A stretch of DNA of 64,000 nt from Lactifluus volemus (GCA_022376515.1 WTXI01000091.1:62001-126000), one strand, 5' to 3'. Counted from the stretch's first letter, positions 1-12,387 are shown. The notes: a model not told the origin generated them from the letters alone. Made by a program: numbers and translations.

Positions 1-494
1 GACGCGGTTTACACCCCACAAAACGTTGCGCATATCGTGTCCTATGCCGGCCAGGTGCGTCCCCCACTCTTCCCATCATCCTCTATTCAACCCGAATCGA
101 TACTGCTGCAGCGGGGGATCGACGTTCTTGTTGTACGTGGTATTCCAAGACTCGGAACGAAAGGGAAGGAGGTTAATGTACGTAATAGGAAAACGCCTGG
201 ACATACCTCGGCCATCTCGAAAGCTTATCCGGAACAAGTCGCGTGCGCCGATGCGAAGCCCTGGGGTACATACGCCAACGAGCCGCCCGCGGGCCAACTG
301 CGCCTCGCCTCTCTCGTGACGATCGATTTCACGACCAGTCTGCTGAGCGCTGCTGCGAAACTCTTTCCCTCGACATTGTTCGCCACTGGCGGCGACGAGA
401 TCAACACGCGGTGCTATCAAGATGATCCACAACAGGATCTCGCTGGAAGGATGCTCAACGAAGCCCTAGACGTGTTTACCCAGGTCACGCATGG

Positions 495-1426
495 TGAACG
501 TACTCTGGAGAGCACGGGCGAGTCCGATGAAAGCAAGGGGGAGTCGACGAAGACTTGGGGAAACGTGCGCGGGAATGATGAAGACGCTCGCGGCATGTTT
601 TCGGATCGGAAGCGAACGAGGGTCGAACGCGCGAGGTAATCGAACACCTGGTAGTAGCCGGAGCTATAACGAGTGACAAGATAGAAGTTTAAATGAGCAA
701 AACGAGAGTGATACAAGACGAGACGAGACGACGAGAGCAATATATCTTCTTGCGAGTGCGAAACGAGGTGATCCTGAATGAAAGTAGTATATTGGATGCC
801 CTTCTAGGTCAATGGGCAAGGCCTTTATATGTGATTTTTCTGTAAGTAACTCAACGAAAAAAGGGAAAGTCTTTTGAAGACAGTGCTAGACAACACTGCC
901 CCCTAGGACATCCTAAAGTAGTGTGAAACCAAAGATAGTCAAAAGGAAGGGGAATGTAAGGGTTCAGCCAAGGAGGCGCTGCACTGGCAATGCTCCGAAT
1001 GGCTTGCCCTTGCGCGCAACGTCGCTCGATGGTCCGTAAAAATGGGGTAAGGGGCGTGAGAGTGTGATAGCGCGCTGATAGGTGGTGTATCGTAGCACCA
1101 GTATAATAGAAAATGTCTGAGAAGGAGGCTAAAAGATCCAAGTAAACTAAAAGTAAGCACTGCCAGAGACTGATGTGAAGGTCCCAACAACGGGAGATAC
1201 TCAAAATGTACAAGTCCATACACCTTGAAAGGCTGTCCAACTGGTGTCTTCAGCTGAGGATGCGTCGGAGTCGGTGATCACGGTGATGTAGATTTTGCGG
1301 AGAGGCGCGGCGGTGGGTTGACGGAGTCGAGACGTCCAAATCGGGTCGATGTTTAGGGCAGGCGCGAGGACGAGGTTGAATGTGAAAGCAGCCGAATTCG
1401 AGGGTGCAGGTAAGGTCCACCTTACA
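495..1426 (-). mobile_element. 932-bp TG..CA element (probable solo LTR), copy A
   Basis: Comparison with the uninterrupted unit 2 exon (CATGGTGCGCTCAGG) places the insertion precisely. ATGG at 491-494 is repeated at 1427-1430. On the - strand the element begins TGTAAGGTGGACCTTACC and ends GTACGTTCA, so it has LTR-like TG..CA termini and a 4-bp target duplication (CCAT). It has no long terminal inverted repeat. A TATA-like TATAAAGGCC lies on the - strand near 817-830. No gag or pol is present. I infer a solo LTR. The first 16 bases after the TG form a near-perfect hairpin. A copy at the equivalent site in unit 3 (27,819-28,750) shows insertion before block duplication. Confidence 0.7.
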
Positions 1427-2041
1427 ATGGTGTGCTCAGGAATCTCGGAAAGACGCCGGTCGTGTGGGAGGGTGAGCTAGATGTCTTACAGGTCTATTGG
1501 TGGGACTCTCAACTCTTCTTTGGATTTGGCACAGAGATGGTACTCAACTTTAATCTGACCCTTTCAAACGACACGATTGCCCTATATTGTCTCCACATTT
1601 CTTTCTCTCACACACACCCTCTCGAACGTTCTTGATAGGGTGTGGATCTCATCTGAAGACGCAGCTGCTGTTGCTGCCAAGGGATTCCGCTTCATCCACG
1701 CGGCATCCAATTCGTTCTATCTGGTAAGGTCATAAATCTTCTTTATATCCCTGCAATTCTTATAAACCACCGTGTGATATAGGACTGTGGTGCAGGCGGC
1801 TAGTTGGGAGATTATCCTGCAGGCAACAGTTGGTGCGAGCCCTTTAAGACATGGCAAAACGTTGCGTGACATCCCCCTTTTTTCGAGTAAGAGCGCACGG
1901 CCTTATTATTAACAATCCCTTCCCTCTGAAGGCATATACATTCGACCCACTGGGAAATCTGACCTCAGAGCAAGCATCCCTCGCCAACATCTCCTCTGGA
2001 CTGAACAGTCCGGACCGGAGACCCTCTATTCGATCGCGTGG

Positions 2042-2906
2042 TGTAAGACGGCCCCAAGTGGACGTCTTGCATCAAATACATTTAGTTTACCCCACGATGA
2101 GATGGTCTCATAAGTGGAGCGTTGAAACAGAGCCTGCTTAGGATCGGAGATCCCAAGCAAATATATTAATCGGGACGACTCAAATGGCCCCTCCGGGCCG
2201 ACCCAAACCCATATTGGGCATGGGCTAAACAGAGATACGAACGTTGGCCACATGAGCCATGTGAATCAAACGAAAACTTCACCCACCAGATCAAGGGTGC
2301 ATAAAATAAGTTCATTAAGGACAAAAATCGTAGCTAGGCGATCAGCCGGTAAAAGGTGATCGCCTTCAACGAAATATCACGCCAACGGCACGGACGGTCC
2401 GAGCCGAAGACAGCCGCGTCAATGATACAGGCGGCCCGCCTCGCCTAGATAACGGGACCGCAGAAATAACGATGCCTCACCCAAGATGGGGCACGCTACG
2501 ATTCAGCAACGCACTCCGTCGGAGTGCCTTGCATCAAATAAAATTTAGTTGAACCCTGGAAACGAAGGAACGCGTGAGATCACGCGATCGAAAGAATCTA
2601 TCACAAGGATGATTAGAAGATCGAAGCAGATCGGACTGGTTTATTGACAGACCTAGATACTGAAGCTATGTACTTATACCCCGAGCCCTCCTTGATGGGG
2701 GGCGACTTTCTTACCCTTTACATAGTATACACAATCAACCGCAGATTTGGCAGGTTCTGTTTGTGTTGTGCTCTTAAGGTATCTCAAAGTCAAAACCACG
2801 CGATCTCGACTCTATCTCTCTCTATCTTCACTCGATCTTCTTATCTATTCATCAATACCCAACACTTTCTACGCTAAGTGGCTTGCTTACGTACGGAAGT
2901 GTTACA
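2042..2906. mobile_element. 865-bp solo LTR inserted in the unit 1 GH20 exon
   Basis: The sequence starts TGTAAGACGG and ends AAGTGTTACA, giving TGTAA/TTACA terminal inverted bases. It is flanked by the 5-bp direct repeat CGTGG at 2037-2041 and 2907-2911. Units 2-4 carry the uninterrupted exon GATCGCGTGGCCGCGCGC, so this is a clean insertion specific to unit 1 and younger than the unit 1/unit 3 duplication. There is no coding capacity. The last 150 bases are pyrimidine-rich, like an LTR U5. The orientation of the parent element cannot be told from the LTR alone. It is unrelated in sequence to the other LTRs in the window. Confidence 0.8.
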
Positions 2907-3088
2907 CGTGGCCGCGCGCAGCCGCATCCGCCGAGGTGATCTGGACGGGTCCCGAGGGAAATGATAGTGCGGCGCTGCCGCGGTTGCACGAGCTCGGATA
3001 TCGGTTTAGGCGGCGTGGCGTGAAGGCCATATCGCTGCAGCCAGAATGGTGCGCGTTGCGCCCGTTTGTGTGTGATTTGAACGCGTGA

Positions 3089-3844
3089 ATGGGACCAGCG
3101 CGCTCATGCTTTGCATGTGAGGGGGAAGAGGATGTGTATTATTTATTCTAGAGAAGACAATGGACTCGGCATCTAATGAAACGGGAGAAGGTGTCTCTCA
3201 CGGCACTTCTCTGTGAGACGATCTACTCCCGACAGCCTCTTTATTAATGATTTGGCCCCAGCCTAAACACATTTTCAGCTCATAAGTATCGCATTAAACC
3301 AGGCTTCCATGTGGTTTCGGACATGCTCATGGTGGTTCACCGCTCGAAGTATACACTGGCACGAACATTGCCTGACAGTGACAAGAGTAAATCGTGCTTA
3401 TGGAATGCCTGTAAAATCACTGCTTTTTCACCCTTTTTTGAAATCACAGCAGAAACAACTTTGGGGCACTTTTACACTTTTGCTACTTTTTGCCTTTTTT
3501 TGCTCGCCCAAAAATGATTCGTGAAGGTTTCCTGATGCATGCCGGAACCAAGCAGTGTGGGAAGTAACACAGACTCGCCATCCGTGATGCACGCGTGATG
3601 ACCCATTGCTTGAAATGCACCCTCCGCGGTCCTCGTCATGACTTCGGGGATCGCCGAGATAAGCTGAACGTTCCCACGGTTGCTTCTCAAAACTCCGGCT
3701 TGCATGCCAAACTACCTCTCAAACTCCCTCCGTATCGATTAGCTATACAAGTCTCTCGCATTAGATTTCACATCGCCCTCAAGCATCACCTTAGCCCAAG
3801 TCCTCAAAATCCCAGAAGAGTGTCAACCACTGACCAACGTCGGT
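3089..3844. other. Unit 1 spacer between GH20 and NLR, containing an inverted segment
   Basis: There is no gene here. The segment at about 3322-3645 matches the reverse complement of the unit 4 spacer (about 49,290-49,440) and unit 2 spacer (18,390-18,545). Matching blocks, read on the - strand, include GGTGCATTTCAAGCAATGGG, GGCGAGTCT, CTGCTTGGTTCC and GGCAATGTTCGTGCCAGTGT. The inverted block also carries about 150-190 extra bases (around 3385-3530) absent from units 2 and 4. The last 150 bp before the NLR start is collinear in all four units and probably contains its promoter and leader. Confidence 0.6.
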
Positions 3845-6800
3845 ATGCTACCAAATGGGACCCTTCAGGTGACCGGTACGTGTCATACGTTTTCTCTCTG
3901 ACAAGCAAAAGTTAATTAATTACTGTCCGCCTGTCAGTCCTAAGAGCGCACAATATTCCTCGTCTCAAGACCCTCGGAATTCTTGCGAAGCAAAGAGAAT
4001 ATTTTGTAACTCTAACCGACGGAGAGAAGACATGGCAGACACGATCTGTGCGGAGCGTGGCTCAACGCGTGGAATGGAACGAGAGCGCCGACACATTGTG
4101 AGAAATGTCGTAATGTATTTGTTCTTATGTACAACTGAGTCTCCCACAGTTCCGTACAACAACTCTCCAGAATTACAATATCTCTTTATGGAAGAAAGAC
4201 CATGAGGACAAACATTCTTGTTGGAAGGCAGGAGGTCGTTTGTGAACCCCGTCGCGGTCAGTCTAATTCATGGAATTTTTATTAATACACCTGGCTGATT
4301 GTCGTACATGCAGAACTTGAAATCATTTTGCGTAGTCCTGATGGACATGCTGGACGCCCAGCAGAGCCGGTCACAGTCTTCTTGATGGTTACCGTGTTAG
4401 AAAACACGAGTTCATCTCTGATAGCGCCAGTCAACGCCCAGAGCCCTGCAACAGCCGATATCCCTGTTTCTGAAGGAAGTGCTGTGCGTCCTACAGCCCG
4501 AACTAACGCTGAGACCGTACAACTCACGTCGGGTATTCCTCCCTGACAATTTATCCAGGGTGGCCTTCCGATTGAGACTGGTACTCTTGTGCAACGAGCC
4601 GAGGCCGTGACAGAGACGTCACGGACTACTCTCCGCGGCGCCGAGGAAGCCATCAATAATATCAATACAGTAACGACATGGAAAAGTGCTGTTACCGTCA
4701 TCAAGCGGGTGATGGACGTTGTTACTCCGATCGCAGCAGTATGACCAGTATCATTTTTGTCTACCCATTCTGAGCTAACTCGCATCCCTCAGCTGAATCC
4801 TTATGCAAGTCTGGCATGGAGTCTGCTCTCGAAGATCCCCGAGGTACGTCCCCTTGTCTTATCCCATACATGGGGCATTCATTCTTTTGTGTTCACCTTT
4901 CTGCTAGGCTTTGCTACAACAGGTTCAACGTGACGATAACATCCAGACACTACTTGAGGCAATACGCGATGCCTTTGAATTTGAGGAAGAGGCGGACACC
5001 TTGAGGAACCTCAAGCCGGAGTCGAGGCAGGCGAAAATCCTCGAGGAGATGCTAGAATGTGTCTCCGAATCTGCCAAATTTATCAGATCGTATGCGGAGG
5101 ATGTGAACTTCGGTACGTCGTCTTAGCCTCTCTCGCTAGTCGTTGCAAACATGTGATTTGTAGGCAAGCGTACTTTGAAGAATATTGTCGGCCAAGTGGA
5201 TGGACAAATAGATCAGTATCGCACCACCCTTGTCCAATTGCGAGAGAGATTCCTTTCTCGTGCTGCTATCACGACCGAGATTGCTGTGCTAGAAGCTGGT
5301 ACGTACTTACGGTGAAAAGGTTGTCGGATTGTCAACCTGACAAGTGGGGCACAGAACTGGATATGAGAATCAGAGAATTGCCTTACAAGGGAGGGTGGCG
5401 ATTCGGTGATGAGAAGCGCTGTCTTCCAGGCACACGCGAAGATTTCCTGGACCATATAATCGAGTGGGTCGAGAATCCGAAATCTCAACGTGTTCTTGTT
5501 CTCCTCGGGCAGGCAGGCACGGGAAAGTCTTCGATTGCACACGAAGTTGCACGTCACTTCGACGACAAGTGTCTCGGCTCTTACTTTGCTTTTCTGCGAA
5601 AGGAGCATTCGAAAACCGAGGCTTACCAGCTGTTCACGACAATCGCTCGCGATCTTTCTTATCACAATCCTGCGTTCAAACTTGCGCTTGGTCAGGTCCT
5701 TAAGGAGAAGCCATCGCTTTGTGGTGCCCGGGACTATCGTGCACTCTTTGAAAGCCTTATCCTTGAACCGCTCAAGAACGTGCCACTTTCTCGTCCGGTT
5801 CTTATTGTTATCGATGCATTGGATGAAAGTGGAGATGCAAATGGCGATACCGGATTACATACGTTTCTCGCAGAACATCTCATCAACCTCCCAGTCCAAT
5901 TCCGTGTACTCATCACCTCAAGGTCAGAGGATGGCATCGAACCTGCGTTCGCCGAAACATCACCCGTCGACAGACTCTACATGAATGACGAGAAACTGGC
6001 TGCCAAGACAGAGCAAGATATTCTCGCGTATCTTCAGAAGAAGCTCCCTCGGGACGTGTTCAAATACCATGGTGTCGAACTAGCAAAGGCAGCAGAGGGC
6101 TTATTCCAGTGGGCAGCGGTCGCCAGTGGATTCATAAAGAGCCCCCCTGCTAGTTTTGGCTTTAGCAAGAGGAAGTGCGTACAGCGCCTCTTGGGCCACT
6201 CTCGAGATCGGAAAGGACAAGATCCGTTGGACAAGCTATATGAAGAAGTTCTCGAAGGGTACTTCAAGCCGCATGAAGCACAAATTCTGTTCCGTTCCAT
6301 CATGGGGCATCTATTTGCTGCGATCGAGCCGCTCTCAATCGAATCTTTGATTTCTCTGCGTCTGCATGCCCCAATTGATGACCCCGATGATTCAGATCCT
6401 GTTGTTGAAATGCTCGGTCACCTGGGCTCGCTGCTGAGTAATGTGACGTCATCCGAGTCCGATCAAACACGTCTGATCATTCCTCTCCACACATCATTCC
6501 GCGACTTTCTGATCACCAAGAAGAGTGACGTATTTTATGTGGACCTGGTCGATGCCCACTGCGAGCTGGCACATTCATGCCTTGGTTTGATGCTCGACAA
6601 GCTCAGATTCAACATTTGCGAACTGGAGTCGTCATATCTTGCGAACAGCGATGTCCCAGACATTGACTGTCGAATCTCCATAAACATCCCACCAGCTCTA
6701 TCATATTCCTGCATTTTCTGGGACGATCATCTAGAACACGTTGCGTTCGAACAGGACCTCTTCGTGAAGCTTCGATCCCTTTTCGAGACGAAGTTCCTGT

Positions 6801-8827
6801 TTTGGCTGGAAGTGCTTAGCATCAAGGGCAGTGTGGGCCTTGCATCACCGGCATTCTCATCCTTGAGCACGTGGTTGAGGTCTGATCCGCAGAAGGTCAG
6901 TATACATTGTAATTCAATATGACATATAGTAACTATTGGGTAAAATTGCAACAGCCTTCCCAAGCCGAGGTGGAGAATTTGTTGGCCATTGTAGACGATG
7001 GGTCCGCGTTTGTGCGGTACTTTGGGATGGTCATGGCAAGGAGTGCTCCCCATATCTATATCTCTGCGCTGCCATTCGCACCATCCTCTTCCCATATTGT
7101 CAAGCATTACCTTGGTCAATTTCCTCATACGCTGTGCTTGGAGCGTGGACAGTTGTCTCATTGGCCAGCATTAGAAATGACGATTTTGGCACACAACGAG
7201 GTAGTTGACTCTGCTGCATTCTCGCCGGATGGACGGCGTATTGCCTCTGGCTCCCGCGACCGCACTATTCGGGTATGGGATTCCACAACTGGGGAGCTTG
7301 TAGCAGGCCCATTTACTGGACACACCAATGCGATCATATGCGTTACATTCTCTCCAGACGGCCAGCACATCGCCTCGGCGTCGACTGATGGGACGATTCG
7401 TGTTTGGGACGCCACAACAGGAGAGCTTGTGACAGCACCGTTTACTGGACACAACATTTGGGTCGCATGTATTGCATTCTCTCCTGATGGGCAGCGAATT
7501 GCTTCGGCTTCAGGAAATGGCATTCTCGTGTGGCGTGCCGCAACAGGAGAAATCTTAACGGGCGCGTTTACTGATCATATTGGTTCGGGCAGATCTATTG
7601 CCTTTTCGCCAGATGGACAACATATCACCTCGGACTCAGATGATTTCACGATTCGTGTGTGGGATGCCACAACAGGAGAGCTTGTTGCAGGTCCATTTTC
7701 TGGACACACAGATCCTATTAATTCTATTGCATTCTCACCAAATGGCCAGCGCATCGCATCAGCTTCAGACGATCGTACAATTCGAATCTGGAGTGTCGCA
7801 ACCGGAGAGGTCGTAGTTGGCCCGTTTATCGGACACGCCGATATGGTTACTTCTATCTCTTTCTCGCCAGACGGGCAGCGCATTTCCTCGGCCTCGTACG
7901 ATGCTACGCTTCGTGTGTGGGATGCCACGACAGGAGATATCATAGCAGGCCCATTTATTGGGCACGTTGATCCTATTTTATCAGCTGCATTCTCCCCAGA
8001 TGGCCAGCGCATTGCATCCGCCTCAATGGATCGCACTATTCGGGTGTGGGGCTCCGCAACAGGAGAGGTACCGTATCCGTCGATTGGGCACACCGCTTCG
8101 GTTTACTGTGTTGCATTCTCCCCAGACGGGCAGCGCGTTGTCTCGTCCTCGGCTGATCGCACGATTTACATATGGGATGCCACAACAGGGCAGGTCATAG
8201 CAGGCCCAGTCATTGGACACACCAATGGTGTCAGATATATTGCGTTCCGGCCAGATGGGCAGCATATCGCTTCGGCCTCGCTCGATCAAACGATTCGAGT
8301 GTGGGATGCCACAACAGGAGAACTCGTAGCAGGCCCATTCACTGGACACACCGATTGGGTACTCTGTGTTGCATTCTCACCCGATGGGAAGCGCATTGCC
8401 TCCGGCTCGGGAGATAACACCATTCGTGTGTGGGATGCCACGACGGGGGAGGTCGTAGCCGGTCCGTTTACTGGACACACCGGTATGGTCAGATCTGTTG
8501 CATTTTCTCCAGATGGGCAGCGCATTGCTTCGGCATCGGACGATTACACAATTTGCCTGTGGGATGCTGCAACGGGGGATCTCGTAGCGGCTCCGTTTAC
8601 CCAACACACAGATTGCGCCAGATCTGTTGCATTTTCGCCGGATGGGGAGCACATTGCCTCGGCCTCAAATGATCGTACGATTTTGGTGCGAGATGCTGCA
8701 ACAGGTGATATCACTGCGGGTCCGTTTACAGGACACACTGATTCGGTTACCTCTGTTGCATTCTCGCCGGACGGACATCGCATTGCCTCGGCCTCACTTG
8801 ATGGCACGATTCGGATGTGGGATGCCG
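3845..8827 (+). pseudogene. Unit 1 C2-NACHT-WD40 NLR, 5' part, cut by copia element
   Basis: This is a STAND/NLR-type ATPase receptor. Exon 1 (3845-3875) encodes MLPNGTLQVT and splices to exon 2 (3938-4097). A C2-domain segment follows (RAHNIPRLKTLGILAKQREY...), continuing in exon 3 from 4150. A helical linker comes next (exons to about 5300). The NACHT exon at about 5356-6897 has Walker A GQAGTGKSS (about 5510-5535) and Walker B VLIVIDALDES (about 5800-5830). An intron at 6898-6954 leads to the WD40 exon. Thirteen WD repeats of about 43 residues are present before the insertion. The coding sequence is open up to the copia insertion at 8828, inside blade 13 just after MWDA. The donor of the last intron is AAG/GTCAGT, whereas units 2-4 have AAG/GCGAGT. 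The interruption should remove the last blade and the C-terminal cap. Confidence 0.85.
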
Positions 8828-9286
8828 TGGTGTCGAAAACGAGAGTGAAGACGCGGCAAATGAACACGCGCGCGGGAGCGGAACGAGCGGGAGAGGCGGC
8901 GCAGAGCAAAAAGAATGTGGGACGCGTCCTTTGATCCCCCCAGTCTCGTATTTTGGTTTTTAACTAGTCTAGTGTGTGTGCTACGAACTGAATGGATTTA
9001 GTGCCAAGACGGCCGCTCGATCTTAGTGTGCACGAGGCGGGGCATTGCCATGTGCTCGGGTGAACTAAACTATGCTAAGGTAAAAGGGAATTTGTCTGTA
9101 GAAAGTGAATGGTATCGTAATGGGCGGCTGTGGGCGCCCGCCCCCAACGAGGAGCAGGCGTTGTCCACGCCGGCGGGCCCTCAGGGAGCCGCGGGCGTTG
9201 GCAATCCCGTCTCAGGGTCCCAGCGCACGCTGCACGCCGTTCTCGGCTGTCAGCCCCTCTTCGTGCCCGATTCGATTTCCCCAACA
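8828..9286 (-). repeat. Copia 1 left LTR (3' LTR of the - strand element)
   Basis: Plus-strand ends are TGGTGTCGAAAAC and CCCCAACA, i.e. TGTTGGGG..CACCA in element orientation. It aligns along its whole length with 13664-14121, with a handful of single-base differences and small indels (for example TTTTGG versus TTTGG, GCCATG versus GCATG). That suggests the insertion is not brand new. Confidence 0.92.
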
Positions 9287-10984
9287 CTCCCCCGCGAGCG
9301 CCGTCTGTCCTTGATGGATTCCGAGTCCGGTGACGTGCCGCGTGACCTTCCAGGCCGGTAGCGCTTTCGTGAGGATGTCGGCTGTCATGTCATCGGTGGG
9401 GCAGTAGATTAGGGATAACTCCCCCGCACTGATAACTTGCCGGATAAAGTGGAAACGAATGTCGATGTGCTTGGTCCTGGCTCGGTAGTTATCATCTGTA
9501 GCAAGCTTGAGGGCTGCCTGGTTGTCACAGTAGATTATAGTTGAATTAACGATAGGAGTGAGTAACTCTCCTTTGAGGCGGCGAAGCCACGCTGCCTCTT
9601 TTGCAGCGTGGGTCGCCGCCACGTACTCTGCTTCCGCTGTCGATAAGGTTACGATCTCTTGCTTTCGGGATCGCCAGGAGATCGCCCCTCCGTCGATAAG
9701 AAACGCGTATCCGGAGATCGCGTGGCGGTGCGGCTGCGATGCGCCATCCGCGTCCGTGTACCCCAAGAGGTCGTGCTGCTCACTGCCGTAGGTGAGTTCG
9801 TGATGTCGCGTTCCTGATAGGTAGCGCAGGACGCGCTTTACCGCGTCCCAGTGCAGCTCCCCCGGATTATCGAGGAACTGTGAGAGCGTCGAGATCGCAA
9901 ACGAGATGTCGGGGCGCGTGGCAACTGCGGCGTACATCAGACTGCCGATCGCCTCTCGATAAGGTACCTTTCGCATGTGGGCAGCTTCTGTCTCATTAGA
10001 GGGGCAATCATCTTTGGAGTAAGATGTGTTAGGGATCATGGGTGAATTTTGAGCTTTGGCATCAGCCAGGCCATATCTCGCAACAATTGACTTGATGTAC
10101 TCTGACTGCGAGAGGGAGATGGTGTGCGCGGTGCGATCTCGGGTGATCCGGATACCGAGGAGCCAGCTGATCGGCCCCAAATCGGTGAGGGCGTAGCGCG
10201 CGTGGAGCTGCGCCTTGTATCGCCTCATTAGCTTGCTCGAACTGCTGGTGATGATGCAATCATCGACGTGGACTGCGAGGATCAGGACATCGTCCTTCTC
10301 CTGCGCTCGGAAAACGCCCGGATCGGCTTGCGTGACGCGGAGGCCGAGGTCGTTGAGCGCGCGCGTGAGGGTGTCGTACCATCGACGCCCGGCCTGCTTG
10401 AGCCCGTAGAGGGACTTCCGCAGCCGTTTCACGCTGCCTGCGCTCTCCTCGAAGCCTGGGGGTTCCTGCATGTAGATCTCCTCCTCCTCCCCTAGCTCAC
10501 CATTTAGGTAAGCACTGTTAAAGTCGAAAGTATCTATGTCCCAATCGTATCGCGCAGCGATCGCGAGGATGGTCCGGATACTAGTTAGTTTTGCGACGGG
10601 GGAGAAGGTGTCGAAATAATCGACGCCGTAGATTTGAGTGAATCCGCGCGCAACGAGGCGCGCTTTGTATTTGTCGATCGTGCCGTCGGCCTTACGCTTG
10701 AGTCGGAAGACCCACTTGCTGCCGACGACATTTTTGCCCTTGGGGTAGGGGACCGTTTCCCAGGTGCCCGCGCGTTCGAGCGTTTCGATTTCGCGTTCCA
10801 TCGCCCGTTGCCACTCGGGCCAATCGGGGCGGGATCGCGCCTCGGAGACAGAGCGCGGGTCGCCGTTTGCGTCGTGAGCTGCCGCGGCCATCGTCATGTC
10901 GATCTCGGCATGGAATGCCATCTCCGCGTAGCTGGGTTCTTCAGGTGCTGTGGCAAAAGACTCGTTAGCTGAGTCTGTTCCACG
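9287..10984 (-). pseudogene. Copia 1 pol, reverse transcriptase and RNase H part
   Basis: This - strand frame is open from the stop codon at 10985-10987 down into the left LTR, where it ends at about 9212. It contains the copia RT start (SKWVFRLKRKADGTIDKYKA), the active-site segment VHVDDCI near 10,255-10,275, and LYGLKQAGRRWYD. RNase H is shown by YTDADGA, STAEAEYVAA, the DNQAALK segment and the histidine-rich RTKHIDIRFHFIR (about 9450-9780). RT would copy element RNA into cDNA inside virus-like particles. It is separated from the integrase part only by one in-frame TAG, so the original was a single polyprotein. Confidence 0.88.
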
Positions 10985-12318
10985 CTAGGAGAATGTCACC
11001 CGGCGCGCGTGCCCTCGGAGACTGATTCCTGGGGCATCTTCTTCGTTGGGGGTTTGCCCAGCTAGGGATAGCTTGGCTATCCGCGCAGATCGTCGGGGCG
11101 GCTCGGGTCGTGGTGCCGGCGGCGGCTTCGTTTTTTTGGGTGCTCGGGGCAGCTGCGATGGCGGCGGTGCTTGTTCCGGCGGTGTGATCGGTGGTGGTAT
11201 TGCATGGTCGTCGTATGCCGCTTGGTCCGGAGCCTCGGCATTGTCGTCTGGTGGTTCCGGGGTCGGGTCGACTTCCGGAGCGCCGGCGTCGGGTTGTTGC
11301 GCTTGGGGCGTCGGGATGGCGGTGGGCTGGATTTTCGGGGCTGTGACTTGGGTTTGGGCTTGTGTTTGAGCTTGTGGTGGAGGTGGTGTGTATAGTGTCA
11401 CTGTGTCAGAGGTGAATTTTACATCCCTTTCAACTGAGATGGGATTTGGGTGCTTCTCTGGCCAGTAGATCCTGTGGGCATGAGGACTTTCTTTGTCATA
11501 GCCCACCCAACGTGCTGGGAGGCCCCGGGCATCTAGTTTGGAGCCTTTGAGGTTGCGGACCCAGACGCGTTGGCCCCACTCGGGGACACCGGCTAGGTTC
11601 GGCTTGCGCCCGTGGAGGCGTTCGTGCGGGGTGATCGCGCCTAGCGCGCGGGTCGATGATCGGTTTTTCAGCCAGATAGAGTGCTGGAGGGCCTCTCCCC
11701 AGAGGGTTTTGGGAAGTCCGGAGTGGTGGAGTATCGCTCGGACGCGTTCTAGGAGACGCCGGTTGAGCGACTCCGCGATCCCGTTGTGCTGCGGGGTGTC
11801 GTGGGTCGTGAGCCGTTGTTCCGTCCCCTGCTCTCGGAGGAACGCCTTGAGGTTGTTGCTCATGTACTCGCCCCCCGGTCGGAGCGGAAGCGGCGTATCG
11901 ACGCGCCGTGCTGCGTGCGCGCCCATGCGGCGAATTCTTTGTAGGCCTCGAATGCCTCTGACTTGGCCTTGAGGGTTCTGGCCCAGGTGTAGCGAGAATA
12001 GTCGTCAGTAAAGGTGATATAGTAGCGTTTCCCACCAATACTGTTGTCAGGAGAGGGGCCCCAAACATCAGAGTGGACTTCTTCTCCAAAGGAAGTGGCA
12101 GGTGGGGCTTGTCTTTCAGGCTTGATCACCTTCCTAGTCGTCTTAGCATAGTCACATGAGTTACAAGAGAAGGGGGATCCTTCATCAATGAGGTCTATTC
12201 CCTGGATGGAGTTGTGTCGGATGAGCGAGCGCAGAGTGTCGACGCTGACGTGGCCCAGGCGACGGTGGAGTTCGAAAAGTGTGACTCGTTCGAGTGTGAC
12301 TGCGGCTGAGGCTGTCAC
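10985..12318 (-). pseudogene. Copia 1 pol, integrase part (frameshifted)
   Basis: The - strand frame at 11,860-12,318 carries the HHCC zinc domain (HRRLGHVSVDTL, later CNSCDYAK) and the start of the catalytic core with HSDVWGP. A frameshift near 11,880-11,930 moves the rest to another frame. That frame has GGEYMSNN and then TPQHNGIAESLNRR, containing the catalytic glutamate. A proline-rich C-terminal extension ends at the stop codon at 10985. The frameshift falls in the RSD-GGEY motif, so the second catalytic aspartate lies at the break. It is dead as an integrase. Confidence 0.85.
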
Positions 12319-12387
12319 AGGGTGTTCGACTTTGTAGAGTCCGCTGGCGTTCGCTTTGATGGTGCCGACAACTTTCCCTTCGCGTTT

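Larger units (their letters stand above)
1..3088 (+). pseudogene. Unit 1 GH20 beta-N-acetylhexosaminidase pseudogene, 5' truncated by window edge
   Basis: GH20 hexosaminidases are secreted enzymes that release terminal GlcNAc from chitin oligosaccharides. The visible part starts at the exon encoding DAVYTPQNVAHIVSYAGQ and runs to WCALRPFVCDLNA-stop at 3088. The active-site motif TGGDEIN is at about 384-402 and the NEPPAGQLRL segment at about 280-310. Exons are separated by short GT-AG introns, for example 55-110. It is broken in three ways. A 5-nt deletion lies just before the TPGHTS motif (about 193; units 2 and 4 read EIDTPGHTS). A 932-bp LTR-like element interrupts the exon after TQVTHG (495-1426). 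A second solo LTR interrupts the SIAW/PRAA exon (2042-2906). The first 2 kb is nearly identical to 27,325-29,350 (unit 3), so the shared lesions predate their duplication. Confidence 0.88.

Noticed and set aside
851..1240. A 129-codon frame on the - strand, repeated at 28,175-28,564
   Set aside because: It lies inside the TG..CA element copies. It is conserved only because the copies are near-identical duplicates, and it has no recognisable protein features.
5057..6922. A 621-codon frame that could be taken as a complete NACHT gene
   Set aside because: Its first 80 codons read through exon 7, exon 8 and two introns in the wrong frame. The true coding enters from the C2 and linker exons. The apparent stop at 6922 lies inside an intron.
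6919..8934. A separate WD40 gene starting at MTYSNYW
   Set aside because: The first codons lie inside the 57-nt intron. The conserved coding resumes at PSQAEVENLL, in frame with the NACHT exon. The last 35 codons are copia LTR sequence.
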